Positions 16,319 through 24,996 of a stretch of 55,348 bases of DNA are shown in pieces. The notes under the pieces are model-generated. The model saw nothing but the letters and a program-made list of their open reading frames with translations, was not told the origin of the DNA and searched no databases. Source of the stretch: Neoluteolibacter marinus (lineage in GTDB: Bacteria; Verrucomicrobiota; Verrucomicrobiia; Verrucomicrobiales; Akkermansiaceae). The translations under genes and the position numbers were made by a program. The DNA lies in contig NZ_JACZFQ010000119.1 of NCBI RefSeq assembly GCF_014904755.1, positions 1 through 55,348 of the forward strand. Reading direction: 5' to 3'. Within the stretch, counting starts at the first letter, position 1. Every line of letters begins with the position of its first letter.

Positions 16319-19075
16319 ATGAAGCACGCCCTGCTCCTCTTCGCCCTTCTTCCCTCCCTCCATGCCCAGGATCTGGCTCCCGTTCATCTGCGCTGCGAAT
16401 ACCACGAGAATCCGGTGGCAGTCGGCACCGCGACACCGCGAATTTCCTGGAAACTCAAGTCCACCGATCCGGCGGCCCGGGATCTGGTCCAGAGTGCTTA
16501 CGAAATCCAGGCAGCGCACAGCCCCGGCGCACTGGACGGCGCGCCTCTCTGGAGCAGCGGCAAGATCCGCTCGAATGCAACGGACCAGATTGCCTGGGCG
16601 GGAAGCCCGCTTGCCGCCCGCGACCAAGTTTTCTGGCGGGTCAGGGTCTGGGACGGCGGCGACCGCGCCTCTGCATGGAGCGAACCGGCAAGCTTCGGCA
16701 TCGGCCTACTGGATCAGGCGGATTGGTCCGCCCTCTGGATCAGCGCCAAGGACGACGGTGCCTACGACACCACCGAGAACATCCAGAATTTTGTCAACGA
16801 CCCGGCCCGTGGGAAGCTGCGCCTCGCACCGCCGAAATACTTCCGCAAGGAGTTCGATGCTCCCGCCATCAGGCGCGCCGTCCTCCACGCCACGGCACTC
16901 GGGGTCTACAGCGTCGAGATCAACGGCACGCGGGTAAGCGACGAATGCCTCGCTCCCGGTTGGTCCGCCTATCAGAGGCGGGTTCATTCCCAAGCCTACG
17001 ACGTCACCGCTCTCCTGCAGGAAGGAGCGAACGCGATCGGCGCGACGCTCGCCGACGGCTGGTATTCCGGCTACGTCGCCTACGGCCTGCTCACCGGCCA
17101 GGAAGGACTCGTTCCCGGCATCAACGGCCGCTATTACTACGGGATCTCTCCGGCCGTCCGGCTCCAACTCGAACTCGAATTGAGCGACGGCACGCGCCAA
17201 ACCATCATGACCGACAAGGGCTGGAAGTCATCGCTCGGCCCCATCACCGAGTCCGACATCCTGATGGGCGAGTCATACGACGCCCGCAAGGAGATGCCCG
17301 GCTGGTCCAGCCCGGGCTTCGATGAACACGGCTGGCAGGCCGCCGTTTGCAAGACTGGGACCGACGCGAAGGTCGACCCACATCCCGGCAATCCGGTGCG
17401 TCCGATCGAGGAGATTGCCGCGATCTCGGTCCGGGAGGCGGAGCCCGGCGTTCACATCTTCGACCTCGGCCAGAACATCTCCGGCGTCATCCGGCTGAAG
17501 GTGAAGGGCAACGAGGGAGACATCATCAAGATTCGCTACGCCGAGATGCTCCACAAGGACGGCCGTCTCAGCACGGAGAACCTGCGCTGCGCCCGCGCCA
17601 CCGACACCTATACGCTCAAAGGCGATCCCGACGGTGAAACCTGGACGCCACAGTTCACCTACCACGGCTTCCAGTTCGTCGAGCTGACCGGCTTCCCCGG
17701 CACGCCCGGCAAGGACGCGGTCACCGGCATCGTGCTTCACTCCGACACGCCGCTCCACGGTGCGTTCGAATGCTCCGACCCGATGCTCAACCGGCTTTAC
17801 CGGAACATGGTGTGGACCCAGCGGGCGAATTTCTTCGAGATGCCCACCGACTGTCCGCAGCGCGACGAGCGGATGGGCTGGACCGGCGACGCCCAGATCT
17901 ACGTCCACGCCGCGACCTTCAACGCGGACATCGCCGCCTTCTACACCAAGTGGCTGCGCGACCTCAACGACGACCAATGGGACTACGGCGCTTATCCCGC
18001 CTATGCGCCGCGGCCCCTCGCCCGGCCGAACGAACACCATGCCGCGGGCTGGATGGACGCCGGGGTGATCTGCCCGTGGACCATCTGGCAGGTCTACGGC
18101 GACACCCGGGTGATCACCGAGCACTGGCGGAAGATGAACGATTTCATGGACTGGCGCATTGCCCGCGATCCGGAGCTCAATGGGGCCGACGATGACTGCG
18201 GCTTCGGCGACTGGCTCTCACTCGGCGCGGTGAAGACCCCGATCCCGTTCATCGACCTTGCCTATCACGCCTACGATGCCCGCCTGATGGCGGAGATGGC
18301 CGCCGCCATCGGCGATCCGGCGGCTGCCGCGAAATTCACGGCCCACGCGGAGAAGGTCAAAGATGCCTTCCGCCGCAACTACCTCCTGCCCGACGGCAAG
18401 CTCGGCGTGCACAACCAGTCCGCCTACGCGATCGCGCTCTTCTTCGATCTCATCCCCCAGTCGTCCGCCGGGCACCTGGCCGCACTGGTCCGCGACAACG
18501 GTAACAAGATGTCCACCGGATTCCTCGGCACGCGGCCCTTGCTGCCGGCCCTGTCCGCCAGTGGCCACCACGACCTGGCCGGCATCCTCATGCAACAACA
18601 TGATTACCCGAGCTGGGGCTACGAGGTGGACAATGGCGCCACCACCATCTGGGAACGCTGGGACTCCTACATCAAGGACGAGGGCGTCCACGAACCGAGC
18701 ATGAACTCTTTTTCGCACTATGCCTTCGGAGCCGTCTGCGAATGGATGATGGGAGAGCTGGGCGGCATCCATCGCGCCGCTCCCGGTTTCGACCGGGTGA
18801 GGATTGCACCCCGTCCGACCGGAACGATCACCCGCGCTTCCGCAGCCACCGAAACCCGCCACGGACAGCTGTCCTGCTCGTGGAAGATCGAGGATGGCAT
18901 CTTCTCCGCCGACGTCGTCGTCCCGCCGAACACGACCGCCGAGATCATCTTGCCCGTCACCGGACCGGTTCTCGAGGGTGGCCAAGCCGTCGCCGGACGT
19001 CCCGGCATTCACTCCGCCCAAGGCAGCCGCCTTTCCGCCGGCTCCGGTTCCTATTCCTTCAGCGCTTCCCTCTAG
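16319..19075 (+). CDS. Secreted GH78 alpha-L-rhamnosidase
   Basis: Signal peptide MKHALLLFALLPSLHA is followed by an 18-stranded-sandwich-type N-terminal module beginning PVHLRCEYHENP (typical GH78 N-terminus), the rhamnose-binding domain (about 170-340), a concanavalin-like domain (about 350-460), the (alpha/alpha)6 catalytic barrel, and a C-terminal beta-sandwich (about 830-918). The conserved active-site block TDCPQRDERMGWTGD lies at about 510-524 with D511, D516 and E517. A second catalytic Glu is probably E779 in GATTIWERWDS. The enzyme releases terminal alpha-L-rhamnose from plant pectin (RG-I/RG-II), glycosides or bacterial/algal polysaccharides. The next gene begins 6 bp after its stop, so the two are surely co-expressed. 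Confidence 0.93.
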   Translation: MKHALLLFALLPSLHAQDLAPVHLRCEYHENPVAVGTATPRISWKLKSTDPAARDLVQSAYEIQAAHSPGALDGAPLWSSGKIRSNATDQIAWAGSPLAARDQVFWRVRVWDGGDRASAWSEPASFGIGLLDQADWSALWISAKDDGAYDTTENIQNFVNDPARGKLRLAPPKYFRKEFDAPAIRRAVLHATALGVYSVEINGTRVSDECLAPGWSAYQRRVHSQAYDVTALLQEGANAIGATLADGWYSGYVAYGLLTGQEGLVPGINGRYYYGISPAVRLQLELELSDGTRQTIMTDKGWKSSLGPITESDILMGESYDARKEMPGWSSPGFDEHGWQAAVCKTGTDAKVDPHPGNPVRPIEEIAAISVREAEPGVHIFDLGQNISGVIRLKVKGNEGDIIKIRYAEMLHKDGRLSTENLRCARATDTYTLKGDPDGETWTPQFTYHGFQFVELTGFPGTPGKDAVTGIVLHSDTPLHGAFECSDPMLNRLYRNMVWTQRANFFEMPTDCPQRDERMGWTGDAQIYVHAATFNADIAAFYTKWLRDLNDDQWDYGAYPAYAPRPLARPNEHHAAGWMDAGVICPWTIWQVYGDTRVITEHWRKMNDFMDWRIARDPELNGADDDCGFGDWLSLGAVKTPIPFIDLAYHAYDARLMAEMAAAIGDPAAAAKFTAHAEKVKDAFRRNYLLPDGKLGVHNQSAYAIALFFDLIPQSSAGHLAALVRDNGNKMSTGFLGTRPLLPALSASGHHDLAGILMQQHDYPSWGYEVDNGATTIWERWDSYIKDEGVHEPSMNSFSHYAFGAVCEWMMGELGGIHRAAPGFDRVRIAPRPTGTITRASAATETRHGQLSCSWKIEDGIFSADVVVPPNTTAEIILPVTGPVLEGGQAVAGRPGIHSAQGSRLSAGSGSYSFSASL

Positions 19076-19081
19076 TCAGCC

Positions 19082-21148
19082 ATGTCCCGCATCTTCCTTT
19101 TCCTGCTCCCATGTCTGGTGGCAGCGGTCTGGGCCGAAGTGCCCCTGAAACTCGAACGCTTCAACGGGCCATCCCCCCTGTTCCAGGAAACCTCGCCGGG
19201 CACGGTGGAGATTCGCGGCGCCGGCCCTGTCCTCGCGACACCCGTCGCCAAACCGGAAGCCGCCGATCTCGTCCTCGACTTCGAGTATTTCTGCGCCGGC
19301 GGCGTCCCGTCCTATGCCGCACTGCCGGGACCACCCTTCGAAGCCAAGACCGCACGCCATCTTTCGGCACTCGGTCACAGCGAAACCTGGAGTGGCTACG
19401 CCGCCCGCATCGCCCCGCCTGGCGATCCACTGCCGGACGGCTGGAGCAGACTGCGCCTCGACTTTCCGCTTCCCGAAGGAGGCGTCCTGCAAATCCGCAA
19501 TGCCCGACTACGGGCAGAACGACCCGGCGAGTTCGATCCGATCGCCGCAAAGCCGGGCGCTTCCGCGGACAAGGATGCGCTGGACACCTACCTCGGCCGC
19601 AACTTCCCCGCCGCGATCACCTCGGTGTCGGTGGGGAAAGACAAGGTTCGCATTGAAGGCGATACCCCCGGCGAATCCGGCGACCTCTTCCTCGCGGACA
19701 TTCCGATGGATCTGTTGCTCGACGATCCCCGGAGCTGGGAGTCGCTCGTTCCCGTTGGGTCCGGCGGGCCGTTCCATCTCGAAGTCCCGCGCCACCGCCA
19801 GCGCGACGGAAGGCAGTATGACCGCCTCACTTCGCGCTGGCAGTTGATCCGGTTGAACGGAGGGCGGCACGAAGCGCTCTCCCACGCTCGCTACGCGGAT
19901 GCCGTCGAGTGCCGGGCGCCGGATCTCGCGCCGGCCCGGCCGAAGAACAAGAAAGGGCTCGGCGGCTGGCATCTCGGCCTGCTTCCGGACGAACTCGACG
20001 AACTTGGAATCACCGCGGTCACGGTGAACGTGATGATCCACAGCTTGGTCTCGCTCACGCCCGGACCGGACACCGAACCATTTGAATGGCAAGGCCGCAC
20101 CTACCACGCGAGAAAAGATGCCCTCGCCGGTTTCGATGCCACCTTCCGCGAGGCGCAGAAACACGGCGTCATGGTTTCAGCCATCCTTCTCGTCGCGAAT
20201 CCTGCCAAGGACGGCAGTCCCCTGGTCAAACTCCTGGGTAACCCCGACGCCACTCCCGACGGCATCTTCGCCATGCCCAACGTGACCTCGCCCGAGGGGA
20301 TCGACCTCTACGGAGCCATCCTCAACCTGATGGCGGAACGCTGGTCGCGTCCCGACGGCAAGTATGGCCGCGTCCATCATTGGATCATGCACAACGAGGT
20401 TGATGCCGGCTGGGTATGGACCAACGCGGGCGACAAACCAGGGATCGTCTACATGGATCTCTATCAGCGCTCGATGCGGCTGATGGACCTCATCGCCCGC
20501 CAGTATGATCCGAACAGCCGGCCGTTCATCAGCCTCACGCACCATTGGGGTCATCACGGGGCGGAGCACTGGTATGGGTCGCGGCGGATGCTCTCGATGC
20601 TGCAGGAGTATACCCGCGCCGAAGGCGACTTCGCGTGGGCCCTCGCCTACCACCCTTACCCGCAGAATCTTTTCAATCCGCGGGCTTGGGAAGACGACCA
20701 GGCCACCTACAGTCTGGACAGCCACAAGGTCACCCCGAAGAACCTTGAGGTCCTTGATGCTTACATGAAACAACCGGCCCTGCGTTACAAGGGCCAGGTC
20801 CGGCCGGTGCACCTTTCGGAAAATGGCTTCAACTCGGAGGACTATTCGGAGAAGGAACTTGCCGACCAGGCCGCCGGGATGGCCCTCGCCTGGAAGAAGA
20901 TCGAAGCACTGTCGTCGGTCGAATCGTGGCAATACCACAACTGGATCGATAACCGCGGCGAAGGCGGACTCAGGATCGGTCTGCGGAAATTTCCCGACGA
21001 GCCGGGGGATCCTCTCGGCAAGAAACCGATCTGGTTCCTTTATCGTGACCTGGCGACTCCCCGCGAGGACGAGGCCTGCGCGCCCTACCTGCCGGTCATC
21101 GGGATCTCGTCATGGGATGAGGTCATCCACCGCGACCCGATCCGCTGA
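19082..21148 (+). CDS. Secreted DUF5722-type protein, putative clan GH-A glycosidase
   Basis: This 688-residue protein has signal peptide MSRIFLFLLPCLVAAVWA, a beta-rich N-terminal half (about 20-290), and a C-terminal half (about 300-688) that reads like a TIM barrel. I recognise it as the DUF5722 type from the HHWIMHNEVDAGWVWTNAG segment and from HHWGHHGAEHWYG. Two glutamates sit where clan GH-A enzymes have theirs: E439 in MHNEVD (acid/base candidate) and E580 in LSENGFNS (nucleophile candidate). It starts 6 bp after the GH78 rhamnosidase stop, so it probably acts on the same rhamnose-containing glycan. Enzymatic function is inferred. Confidence 0.75.
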   Translation: MSRIFLFLLPCLVAAVWAEVPLKLERFNGPSPLFQETSPGTVEIRGAGPVLATPVAKPEAADLVLDFEYFCAGGVPSYAALPGPPFEAKTARHLSALGHSETWSGYAARIAPPGDPLPDGWSRLRLDFPLPEGGVLQIRNARLRAERPGEFDPIAAKPGASADKDALDTYLGRNFPAAITSVSVGKDKVRIEGDTPGESGDLFLADIPMDLLLDDPRSWESLVPVGSGGPFHLEVPRHRQRDGRQYDRLTSRWQLIRLNGGRHEALSHARYADAVECRAPDLAPARPKNKKGLGGWHLGLLPDELDELGITAVTVNVMIHSLVSLTPGPDTEPFEWQGRTYHARKDALAGFDATFREAQKHGVMVSAILLVANPAKDGSPLVKLLGNPDATPDGIFAMPNVTSPEGIDLYGAILNLMAERWSRPDGKYGRVHHWIMHNEVDAGWVWTNAGDKPGIVYMDLYQRSMRLMDLIARQYDPNSRPFISLTHHWGHHGAEHWYGSRRMLSMLQEYTRAEGDFAWALAYHPYPQNLFNPRAWEDDQATYSLDSHKVTPKNLEVLDAYMKQPALRYKGQVRPVHLSENGFNSEDYSEKELADQAAGMALAWKKIEALSSVESWQYHNWIDNRGEGGLRIGLRKFPDEPGDPLGKKPIWFLYRDLATPREDEACAPYLPVIGISSWDEVIHRDPIR

Positions 21149-21153
21149 CAGCT

Positions 21154-22167
21154 TCAGGCGAAGGCATCCAGGAATCCAACCTCCAACGCGAGCTGCTCCT
21201 GGGCGTTGGTATCGAGGTTCGAGCGGAGTTCTCCGATCGCGTCCATCCGGCGGATCAAACGCGACAGGTCCTCCTTGTCGGCCAAGGCCTTGATCCCCTC
21301 GCTCGAGTCCGGGAACTCCAGCCCGCCGGCCCCCGTCTTGCAGCGCAACACATCGGCCATCCACTCCTGCAGGACATCGAACAAGCGAGCCCGGCCCTCG
21401 ATGTATTCCGACTCCGCGGTCGCCTTGAGTTCATCTTCCCGGCGCTTCAGCCAGTCCCCCTCGAACCCCTTGTTGAGGGCCTTCTCCTCCTCTTTCAACA
21501 AGGCATTCGATGCCTCGACCGCCTCGGCCTTGCGGTTCTCGAGGATCGACGCGAAGACCGATTTCAAGGTCAAGGCGACGCTCGCCGAGCCGAATCCCGC
21601 CCGCGCCGCCTGATCCAGGGCGGCGAGCAACTCGCCGCCGCCGCCCTCCGTGAGATCCGGTTTTCCCAGCAGCGGCAGCCTTACGCAGCGCGACAACACC
21701 GTCGGCAAAAGCCCGCCCGGGTTCGCCGTCAACAGCACCAGCAAGGTCCTCGGCGGCGGTTCCTCGAGCGTCTTTAGAAAGGCGTTCTCCGCAGCGGCAG
21801 CCATCCGGTCGGCGTCGCAGATCACCCCGATCTTCCAAGTCCTCGGTCCTGACGAAATATATAGCCCCTTCTCCAGTTCGCGGATGGCATCGACCACGAT
21901 CCGCCGCGACTTCGACTGGGGCCGGACCACTTTCACCCACTCGCCGGCCATCTCATCCAGAGGTGGCACTTCTTCGACCACCGGCTCACCGAACAAATCG
22001 AAGCCTCCTCCCTCACCGGGCCCGGATTCGAGAAGCTTCACGATCCGTGCCGCCAGCCGCTCCTTCCCGCAGCCCCGGGGACCGCTGATCAAAAACGCAT
22101 GGGCCAACCGACCACGCTCGTGGGCGGACTTCACCAGTTCGAATGCTTGGTCGGGCGCAAATGCCAT
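21154..22167 (-). CDS. holB: DNA polymerase III delta-prime subunit (clamp loader)
   Basis: An AAA+ clamp-loader subunit of 337 residues that helps load the beta clamp. It begins MAFAPDQAFELVKSAHERGRLAHAFL, an opening typical of HolB (given here only to fix the start), with a Walker-A-like GPRGCGKE at 29-36. LEEPP and the SRC sensor segment follow; like other delta-prime subunits it need not hydrolyse ATP. A GTG/ATG-opened extension to 22212 lacks family similarity. The C-terminal collar domain (about 210-337) is divergent. It converges on the DUF5722-type gene (5 bp between stops) and is divergent from the two-component system. Confidence 0.88.
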   Translation of the reverse strand: MAFAPDQAFELVKSAHERGRLAHAFLISGPRGCGKERLAARIVKLLESGPGEGGGFDLFGEPVVEEVPPLDEMAGEWVKVVRPQSKSRRIVVDAIRELEKGLYISSGPRTWKIGVICDADRMAAAAENAFLKTLEEPPPRTLLVLLTANPGGLLPTVLSRCVRLPLLGKPDLTEGGGGELLAALDQAARAGFGSASVALTLKSVFASILENRKAEAVEASNALLKEEEKALNKGFEGDWLKRREDELKATAESEYIEGRARLFDVLQEWMADVLRCKTGAGGLEFPDSSEGIKALADKEDLSRLIRRMDAIGELRSNLDTNAQEQLALEVGFLDAFA

Positions 22168-22243
22168 CGTGGCCACATGCTGGCCGCAGCCGGGGACGGA
22201 CACCAAATTCAAAATTCCGAAACCTTCCGTGACCGATTTTGAC

Positions 22244-22285
22244 GGAATATTAAAAGTTTGCCCTAATATTTAAAATTTATTAAGG
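22244..22285. promoter_or_regulatory. AT-rich island with a repeated AATATT motif upstream of the two-component system
   Basis: In otherwise GC-rich DNA, about 40 bp are almost only A and T. AATATTAAAA at 22246 and AATATTTAAAA at 22265 start 19 bp apart, close to two helical turns. It lies 26 bp before the kinase start codon and 77 bp before holB, so it probably holds the kinase promoter and perhaps an activator or response-regulator site. Confidence 0.5.
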
Positions 22286-22310
22286 ACTTCCCCGCTGTCG
22301 CCCTTAAATC

Positions 22311-24341
22311 ATGAAATCCCAACACATGAGGCTTCCCGGCCTCTGCGTTGCACTGACCCTCCTTTCGCTCCTCTTCCCCGATGTCCTCACTGCCGCACCC
22401 GCCGCGAGGTCAGCGAATCCGATCGGTCGTGTCGCAAGGTTATTCAATCGCAAGCTGGTTGTCGTCGAGGATCGCATCCTCTGGCTGCAAAACCGCTTGG
22501 ACTATCTCGCGGCCTTCGATGTGAAGCCGCTCAAGGAGCAAGTCGGATGGCGCTGCGGCAAACTTGACGAAAGCGGACCCGCGCCATGGGTTTCCCTCGA
22601 TCTCGGCACTGAGGTTCCGTTGAGCGAGATCTTCCTTATCCCGGCCCAGCGTCAGGCCGGCGATTCCTCCGATCTCTTTCCACGCCGTTTCACGGTCGAG
22701 GCTGCCTGTTGCGCGGACTTCTCGGATAGCCGCCTCATCTACACCAGTGGCAGCCGTTCCCAGCCATCACCGGACGGTTATCCGATCCGTATCAACGGCG
22801 ATGGTTTCGGTGCCCGCCATGTCCGCCTCACCATCGACGACGGCCATCATCGGGGAATGAAGGAAGTCAGCGCGCTTGCAGAGATCTTCGTATTCTCCGA
22901 ACGCCAACCGGTCTCGCTGGGTGCCATGGTGACCGCCGGCGACTCGGTGGACATCCCCGGAATGTGGGAACCCAGGTACCTCGTTGATGGCCGTACTCCG
23001 CTCGGTCTCTGGGAGGGCGGGATCTGGACCCTTTCCCGTGGCGACTGCCTGGAAGTGCCGGAGGTCAACCAGCAGGTTGAATGGCAAATCGACCTGCAGA
23101 AGGAAAGTTCGATCGATCGCGTCATCCTGTTCCCCTACGCATTGCCGGAACTCTCCGGTCCCGGTGTGGTGCCACCGAGGCTGAAGATCGAGTTGTCGGA
23201 TTGTCCGGATTTCAGCAATGCCACCTGCATCGCCACGCAAGGGGCTAAGGAGCTGCCCGTCGACCTGACGACTCCCGTGGTCTTCCCGATCAGCCACCCG
23301 GGAAACGGCCGCTACCTCCGGATTCTCTCCGAAAAGGCCTGGCAACTCGGCACGCGCCACTTGCAAGCGCTTGGTGAGATCGAGATCTGGTCAAACAACG
23401 TGAACCTCGCCGCCGGTATCCCCGTGACCGTTCGCAATGGCGAACTGGACCACCCGATTCAGGAGCTCACCGATGGCTTCGGCGGCAGCAAGCAGATCAT
23501 TCCCATCCACTCCTGGGTCACCCAGCTGGTCGAGCGCAGCCAGGTACAGGTGGAGATGGACCGGCTCAAGGATGTCGGCTCCAAGATGGCCGCCGAAAGC
23601 GAGCTCAATACGGCTTGGGGTGCGGCCATTGCCCTGGGCCTGACCTTCCTCATCCCGGTGGCCATTGTCGAAAGGCGACGCCTCATTTCCCGTACCCAGC
23701 TCGACAAGCTCCGCAAGCGCATCGCCTCCGACCTGCACGATGACATCGGCAGCAACCTCGGCAGCATTTCTCTCATCGCCCGCTCCGCTAAACGCGACCT
23801 CGAACGCCTCAAGGGGCCGGATGAAATCGCCACCGACCTCGGCGAAATGGAGCTGATCGCCCGGGAAAGCTCGCTGGCCATGCGCGACATCGTCTGGCTG
23901 CTCGAACGCCGGCAGGACACCATCGGCGATCTCGTCCAGCGGATGCGGGACAGTGCAGGGCGCCTGCTGCGGGAAATCGACTACTCGCTCGTCTGCCGCT
24001 CGTCGAAGACCACCGCCAAGCTCACGCTCGACTCCAAGCGCCACCTTTTCCTGTTCTACAAGGAAGCGCTTCACAACATCGTCAAGCATTCCCAGGCAAC
24101 CACCGTCACCATCCGCTTCTATGACGCCCGTGATCGGCTGGTCATGGAAGTGGCGGACAACGGGGTCGGCCTCCCCAAGGTCGACGGCGACCAGCTCGCC
24201 GCCGTGAAGAAACTCAGCGACCGCGCCCGGGTGCTCGATGGTACCCTCCATGTCGAATCCTCTCCCGGCGAAGGAACCACCCTGCGCCTCTCCGTGAAAC
24301 GCGCCAGCCTGATGGCCAACAAGAAAGCATCCCATGAGTGA
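22311..24341 (+). CDS. Sensor histidine kinase with tandem discoidin-like periplasmic domains
   Basis: The 676-residue protein has a signal sequence, a large periplasmic part, one membrane segment at about 437-455, and a cytoplasmic NarL-type kinase core. The phospho-acceptor is H476 in SDLHDDIGSNLG (HisKA_3-type), and the ATPase has the N-box EALHNIVKHS, the G1 box DNGVGLP, and a G2-like GEGTTLRL near the end. The periplasmic part contains two similar galactose-binding/discoidin-like repeats (about 88-195 and 252-360); each opens with a W/x-DL strand and ends with an E-I-W/F strand. Such folds often bind sugars, so the signal may be a carbohydrate (inference). It overlaps the response regulator gene by 8 bp. 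Confidence 0.9.
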   Translation: MKSQHMRLPGLCVALTLLSLLFPDVLTAAPAARSANPIGRVARLFNRKLVVVEDRILWLQNRLDYLAAFDVKPLKEQVGWRCGKLDESGPAPWVSLDLGTEVPLSEIFLIPAQRQAGDSSDLFPRRFTVEAACCADFSDSRLIYTSGSRSQPSPDGYPIRINGDGFGARHVRLTIDDGHHRGMKEVSALAEIFVFSERQPVSLGAMVTAGDSVDIPGMWEPRYLVDGRTPLGLWEGGIWTLSRGDCLEVPEVNQQVEWQIDLQKESSIDRVILFPYALPELSGPGVVPPRLKIELSDCPDFSNATCIATQGAKELPVDLTTPVVFPISHPGNGRYLRILSEKAWQLGTRHLQALGEIEIWSNNVNLAAGIPVTVRNGELDHPIQELTDGFGGSKQIIPIHSWVTQLVERSQVQVEMDRLKDVGSKMAAESELNTAWGAAIALGLTFLIPVAIVERRRLISRTQLDKLRKRIASDLHDDIGSNLGSISLIARSAKRDLERLKGPDEIATDLGEMELIARESSLAMRDIVWLLERRQDTIGDLVQRMRDSAGRLLREIDYSLVCRSSKTTAKLTLDSKRHLFLFYKEALHNIVKHSQATTVTIRFYDARDRLVMEVADNGVGLPKVDGDQLAAVKKLSDRARVLDGTLHVESSPGEGTTLRLSVKRASLMANKKASHE

Positions 24342-24993
24342 CTCCAAAAACACCGCCCCGATCCGCATCTGGATCTGCGAAGACCACGCCAACTTCGCCA
24401 AACAAATCAGCCGGCTCATCGCCGGTGAGGACGATCTCGCTTGCGAGAAAGCCTTCAACCACCCGGACGACCTGTTCGCCGAGCTGAACTACTGCGCCTC
24501 CCCGCCTGACCTGCTGATGCTCGACCTCGGACTACCCGGTAAGGACGGCCTCCAGGTCCTGCGCGAGGTGAAGGCCAAGGTGCCGGACCAGCGGATCGTC
24601 ATCCTCACCTCCTTCGACGACCGCGAACGGGTTTACCGCGCCATCTGCAACGGGGCTTCCGGGTACCTGCTGAAGACCGCCGACCCCGACGACATCCTCT
24701 CCGGCATCCGCGACGTCATGAAGGGAACCGCCGCTCTCAGCAGCCCGATCGCCAGCATGATCCTGGAAGGCTTCGCCAAGCACGGTCCGGTTGAGGAAAC
24801 GGAGCCGCTCACCTCCCGCGAAGAAGAAGTGCTTCTCGCTTTGGTCAAGGGCTTCACCAAGAAGGAGATCGCCGACCAGCTCGACATCTCCCAGCACACG
24901 GTCGACATGCACCTGCGCGCCGTCTACCGCAAGCTGCACGTCCGCTCCCAGACCGAAGCCGTGTCGAAAGCCCTCCGCAAGGGATTGGTCTGA
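24334..24993 (+). CDS. NarL/FixJ-family response regulator
   Basis: This 219-residue protein has a receiver domain (about 10-130) with the acidic pair E16-D17, phospho-acceptor D64 in LMLDLGLPG, T92, and K114 in YLLKTAD. A LuxR/NarL-type helix-turn-helix follows (about 150-215): LTSREEEVLLALVKGFTKKE, then DISQHTVDMHLRAVYRKL. It is the cognate partner of the upstream kinase, to judge from the 8-bp overlap. It may regulate its own operon through the AT-rich repeats at 22.25 kb, or nearby carbohydrate genes. The stop codon lies 3 bp from that of the convergent giant gene. Confidence 0.94.
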   Translation: MSDSKNTAPIRIWICEDHANFAKQISRLIAGEDDLACEKAFNHPDDLFAELNYCASPPDLLMLDLGLPGKDGLQVLREVKAKVPDQRIVILTSFDDRERVYRAICNGASGYLLKTADPDDILSGIRDVMKGTAALSSPIASMILEGFAKHGPVEETEPLTSREEEVLLALVKGFTKKEIADQLDISQHTVDMHLRAVYRKLHVRSQTEAVSKALRKGLV

Positions 24994-24996
24994 CCA

